This document shows, one piece after another, positions 61,483-64,000 of a stretch of 64,000 nt of DNA (position 1 is the first letter of the stretch; the number at the start of each line of letters is the position of its first letter). The notes under the pieces are model-generated. The model ran no database searches. It saw nothing but the letters and a program-made list of their open reading frames with translations, and was not told the DNA's origin. A program made the position numbers and the translations under genes. Source of the stretch: Floridanema evergladense (GTDB lineage: Bacteria; Cyanobacteriota; Cyanobacteriia; Cyanobacteriales; Aerosakkonemataceae); the NCBI RefSeq assembly GCF_041929205.1, contig NZ_JBHFNT010000303.1, one strand, 5' to 3'.

Positions 61483-62160
61483 TCAATCAATTAAACCTTC
61501 TTCTCTAGCTCGCATTTCGGTTTGAATGCGAATATTTTTACCTTCTTCAGGATAAACATTTAAAGCATCTTGAACTTTATTCCAATAATGTCTTACCATA
61601 CGTTCAGATACGTTTAAGCGATCGGCAATTGCCTTATCTTGTAATCCTTCTTGAAATGCTAATTCTAATACCTTTAACCATTCTGGTTTAAATTCTAATC
61701 CAGCTTGGATACTTTTAATATCTTTGGTATGAGTTAATCCTTGTAAAGCCCAGTTTACTCTGGCTAACATTTCCTGTCTAGACAGGCTTTTATCTGCTAC
61801 TGTAAATCCTCCTTTGTGGCTATCAATTTCCTGTTTAATTCGCACTAAGGTTCTAGCATGAGCACTTTGTACCACTAAGTTAATTTCCGGGTATTTTTTC
61901 AGGATTTTTCTCAACAATTGGATTCCCAGATCTGTGCGAGCAACTTCTCCAGTTTGTTCGGGAATTGAAAGATCCATAACTATGACATCTGGAGAAAAGT
62001 TTTCTATTTGTTTTTCAGCATCTTGGACAGTCTGCGCGGTAATAATTTCTGCCTGGAAATAATGCTTTTGCAATATATCAATTGTTCCACTTATGACTAA
62101 TTCATGGTCATCAATTACCAGAATTTTTTCTATTTTGGTTTCTGACATTTTTGGGTTCAT
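61483..62160 (-). CDS. LuxR/NarL-type response regulator
   Basis: 225 residues from ATG 62160 (AGGA 7-10 nt upstream; a TTG at 62166 is also in frame). Receiver domain: VIDDHELV, 'DVIVMDLSIPEQTG' (phosphoacceptor D in MDLSIP), and a late Lys-containing 'AHARTLVRIK' portion. C-terminal HTH: 'QDKAIADRLNVSERMVRHYWNKVQDALNV', a LuxR-type pair of helices. Typical NarL family. It lies between the degenerate kinase-like gene (upstream) and the CHASE2 kinase (downstream, 23-nt gap), forming an apparent operon. Confidence 0.85.
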   Translation of the reverse strand: MNPKMSETKIEKILVIDDHELVISGTIDILQKHYFQAEIITAQTVQDAEKQIENFSPDVIVMDLSIPEQTGEVARTDLGIQLLRKILKKYPEINLVVQSAHARTLVRIKQEIDSHKGGFTVADKSLSRQEMLARVNWALQGLTHTKDIKSIQAGLEFKPEWLKVLELAFQEGLQDKAIADRLNVSERMVRHYWNKVQDALNVYPEEGKNIRIQTEMRAREEGLID

Positions 62161-62201
62161 AATCAATCCTGTTGCTGTGTTAAAATTTTAAAATCATTTT
62201 A

Positions 62202-62915
62202 TCATACTTCAGACCATTGGAAATACCAAATATCAGTCAAATTTTTTCGACAACGGGAACAATTTCCCGATGTTAAAACTTTAAAAGTCTTGCTAAGGTA
62301 AGCTAAATTTGGGCATTTGGCATGAGAATCAAGTGTTGCTTTGTCAGGATAAGAAATACCAACAATTAAATTAGCTAAATGATTTCCTAAACTTAGATTA
62401 ATTGAAATTGATATTTTGGTCAAATCATGCGTCAAATTTATTTGCAGCAGTTCATTTAAGATTTGCAAAATCACTAAATTAAGCTCTGGAGATTCTTGTC
62501 TCCAGTCAGTAGGTATTTCTAAGTTAATTTTAAGATAAGGATGTTTTTGACACCACAAAGCCGCTAAACTTTGTATTCCTAAAGGTAAACTATATTCGCA
62601 GTTAATGGGTGCTAGTCGATCGCTCAATTCCGATAAAGAATGATAAATCTTTTCAATTTTTTCTAAGTAATCTTGGCTAAATTTTGGAGAAATACCTTCT
62701 TCATTTATAAGTAAAGACTCTAGCATTCTTCGCATAGCACAAGATTCTTGTAGTAAATCATTACGGATATTTTCTGCTTCGTAAAACAGGTGTTTTGACT
62801 GTCTATAAGACCACCATTGTAAAGCTTTTTCAGTATAACGATAAAAGGCGACGAACCACAGTAAACTCATAACACAGCCCAGAAAAACTATTACATAAAA
62901 CTTTTCAATAATCAC
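62202..62915 (-). CDS. Membrane protein resembling a degenerate histidine kinase
   Basis: 237 residues. One membrane span at about 7-27, then a helix pair 'AENIRNDLLQESCAMRRMLESLL' that looks like a DHp segment but without the phosphoacceptor His, and a weakly ATPase-like C-terminal part ('LNLVILQILNELLQINL') without G boxes. It ends with a Cys-rich patch (SGNCSRCRKN, and KCP). It leads the same operon as the regulator and CHASE2 kinase. It may act as an accessory scaffold for that pathway. Confidence 0.6.
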   Translation of the reverse strand: MIIEKFYVIVFLGCVMSLLWFVAFYRYTEKALQWWSYRQSKHLFYEAENIRNDLLQESCAMRRMLESLLINEEGISPKFSQDYLEKIEKIYHSLSELSDRLAPINCEYSLPLGIQSLAALWCQKHPYLKINLEIPTDWRQESPELNLVILQILNELLQINLTHDLTKISISINLSLGNHLANLIVGISYPDKATLDSHAKCPNLAYLSKTFKVLTSGNCSRCRKNLTDIWYFQWSEV

Positions 62916-63133
62916 AATAGTATCGTAGTTTTGACAACCTAAGTAAATTCCCAGATACCCTGATGTTTCCCATAACTAGTTAACTAGGATATCATCAAAA
63001 TACTCAGTAAGTCATTACCTATTTCGGTAAAGTTAATTTCCGAAAGTTGCTATTGTGATTTCCGAAAACTACATGAGCGAATTAAACAAACAGATAGTTA
63101 AACAAAAACTCTCTATTTCCCTTGACATTAGCC

Positions 63134-64000
63134 TTAACCTCTTGGTTTTGTAACCATTGCTCTTCTTACCGCTGCATCAGCATTAACGAATCCATAACCA
63201 TTGTAAATATCGTAACCGGGATTACCCAAATCGTAGGCAGTTTCTGAGAGAATTTGTTTAACACTAGCTGCCGTTAAATTTGGATTAACACTCCAAACTA
63301 AAGAAGCAACTCCAGTTACATTTGGCGTAGCAGCGGAAGTACCATTAAAGTCCGTTTGATAACCAAAACGTACTCCCAAAAAAGAAGTAGCTTTAGTACT
63401 AACCACTTCTGATGGTCCCATTAAAGTTAATCCATCACCGTATTGCGAACCCCATCCAAACCAAGCGGGGTATTCAATTCTTTGACCAGGATTTTTTGGA
63501 TAACCAAAATAATCTTTAGTTCCCCAAGAAGCGCCAACAGCAATTACATTATTATATTGCTGTGCTAACACTGCCGGAGAAGAAATTCCTGGTATACCTA
63601 AATTACCATCATTTCCCGCTGCTATCACAAACAAAACATTTGGGTTATTAGCCACTACTTGTTCTAATTCAAGATCGGAATTTTGTCCAAATGTATCACT
63701 ATATCCCAAGCTCATATTAATCACTAAACGTTGACCTTTGCTGTTAGCTGTATTAATCATATTTTTGGTGGCTTCAACTAAAGATTGATCGTTTAGATCT
63801 TGGTCTAAAACATCGATGTTAATTACCTCAGAATTCCAATTAATACCACTCATGCCAATGCCATTATTACTGGTGGCAGAAATGATGCTTTGAACCGCTG
63901 TACCATGAGAGGTATAGCTATCACTAAAGTCATCACTAATGTTATTACTATAGCCGCTCGCATTTTTTAAATCAGGATGAATATTACCAAAGTAATTAAA
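63134..64000 (-). CDS. Subtilisin-like serine protease (S8), partial at window edge
   Basis: The frame continues upstream past the window edge, so only the C-terminal 288 codons are present. Motifs seen: the His motif SHGTAV near the edge (about 63905), 'FVIAAGNDG' (oxyanion Asn region) and the catalytic Ser box NGTSAATPNVTGVASLVW. Known S8 order is Asp, His, Ser, so the Asp lies beyond the edge. Ends in a short basic tail at 63134. It is preceded on the minus strand by nothing visible; the neighbouring signalling operon starts 219 nt downstream. Secreted or intracellular state cannot be judged from this part. Confidence 0.9.
   Translation of the reverse strand, partial: FNYFGNIHPDLKNASGYSNNISDDFSDSYTSHGTAVQSIISATSNNGIGMSGINWNSEVINIDVLDQDLNDQSLVEATKNMINTANSKGQRLVINMSLGYSDTFGQNSDLELEQVVANNPNVLFVIAAGNDGNLGIPGISSPAVLAQQYNNVIAVGASWGTKDYFGYPKNPGQRIEYPAWFGWGSQYGDGLTLMGPSEVVSTKATSFLGVRFGYQTDFNGTSAATPNVTGVASLVWSVNPNLTAASVKQILSETAYDLGNPGYDIYNGYGFVNADAAVRRAMVTKPRG

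Overview
The window reads as part of a large plasmid or integrated conjugative element of a cyanobacterium, probably filamentous. The basis is the repeated octamer GCGATCGC (for example near 318, 5243, 28688, 38698, 55641 and 60666), AT-rich composition, cyanobacterial-looking families (fused RarA, CHASE2 sensor) and many plasmid genes: a type IV secretion operon, ParAB, a primase-helicase, PRTRC genes and two TnpB elements. The replicon type is inferred.

Layout. (1) 1-3460: small plasmid genes, a membrane-anchored PD-(D/E)XK-like protein and a Gp157-like protein. (2) 3538-20688, all plus strand: a giant protein with RNA-polymerase-type catalytic motifs (two-barrel, RdRP/YonO-like), a coiled-coil protein, then a conjugation operon (VirB2-, VirB4-, VirB5-, VirB6-, VirB8-, VirB10- and VirB9-like) ending in a hybrid histidine kinase. 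One palindrome (core CCCTCCAATTGGAGGG) lies 84-97 nt before the first three genes. (3) 20714-28707, minus strand: a KilAC-like protein, a MOSC/alkyltransferase-like fusion, a RarA fusion, ParB and ParA, then broken genes: a major vault protein (MVP) homologue with an internal deletion, truncated and joined to the C-terminal part of PTS enzyme I. (4) 29137-38135: primase-helicase, a repeat-rich origin candidate, a TnpB element and three DNA-binding-type proteins. (5) 38531-47904: an SDR enzyme, a cysteine-cluster protein and a PRTRC operon (E, C, F, B, A, ThiF). In ubiquitin terms the operon supplies Ub-like, E2-like, JAB and E1-like proteins; a TnpB element has replaced the end of A and the start of ThiF. 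(6) 47958-59446: Dda/RecD-like helicase, sliding clamp (dnaN), clamp-loader subunits (dnaX, holA), two odd tRNA genes, an SPFH protein and a DUF1998-type helicase. (7) 59546-64000, minus strand: CHASE2 kinase, LuxR-type regulator, degenerate kinase-like protein and a subtilase cut by the window edge.

How it fits together: the element appears to carry its own replication kit (primase-helicase, clamp, loader, helicases), partition genes, a transfer apparatus and a candidate RNA polymerase that may be co-regulated with transfer genes. The points most worth follow-up are the RdRP-like protein, the vault relic, the interrupted ubiquitin-like cassette and the tRNA pair. Family assignments were made by reading motifs, without database searches.
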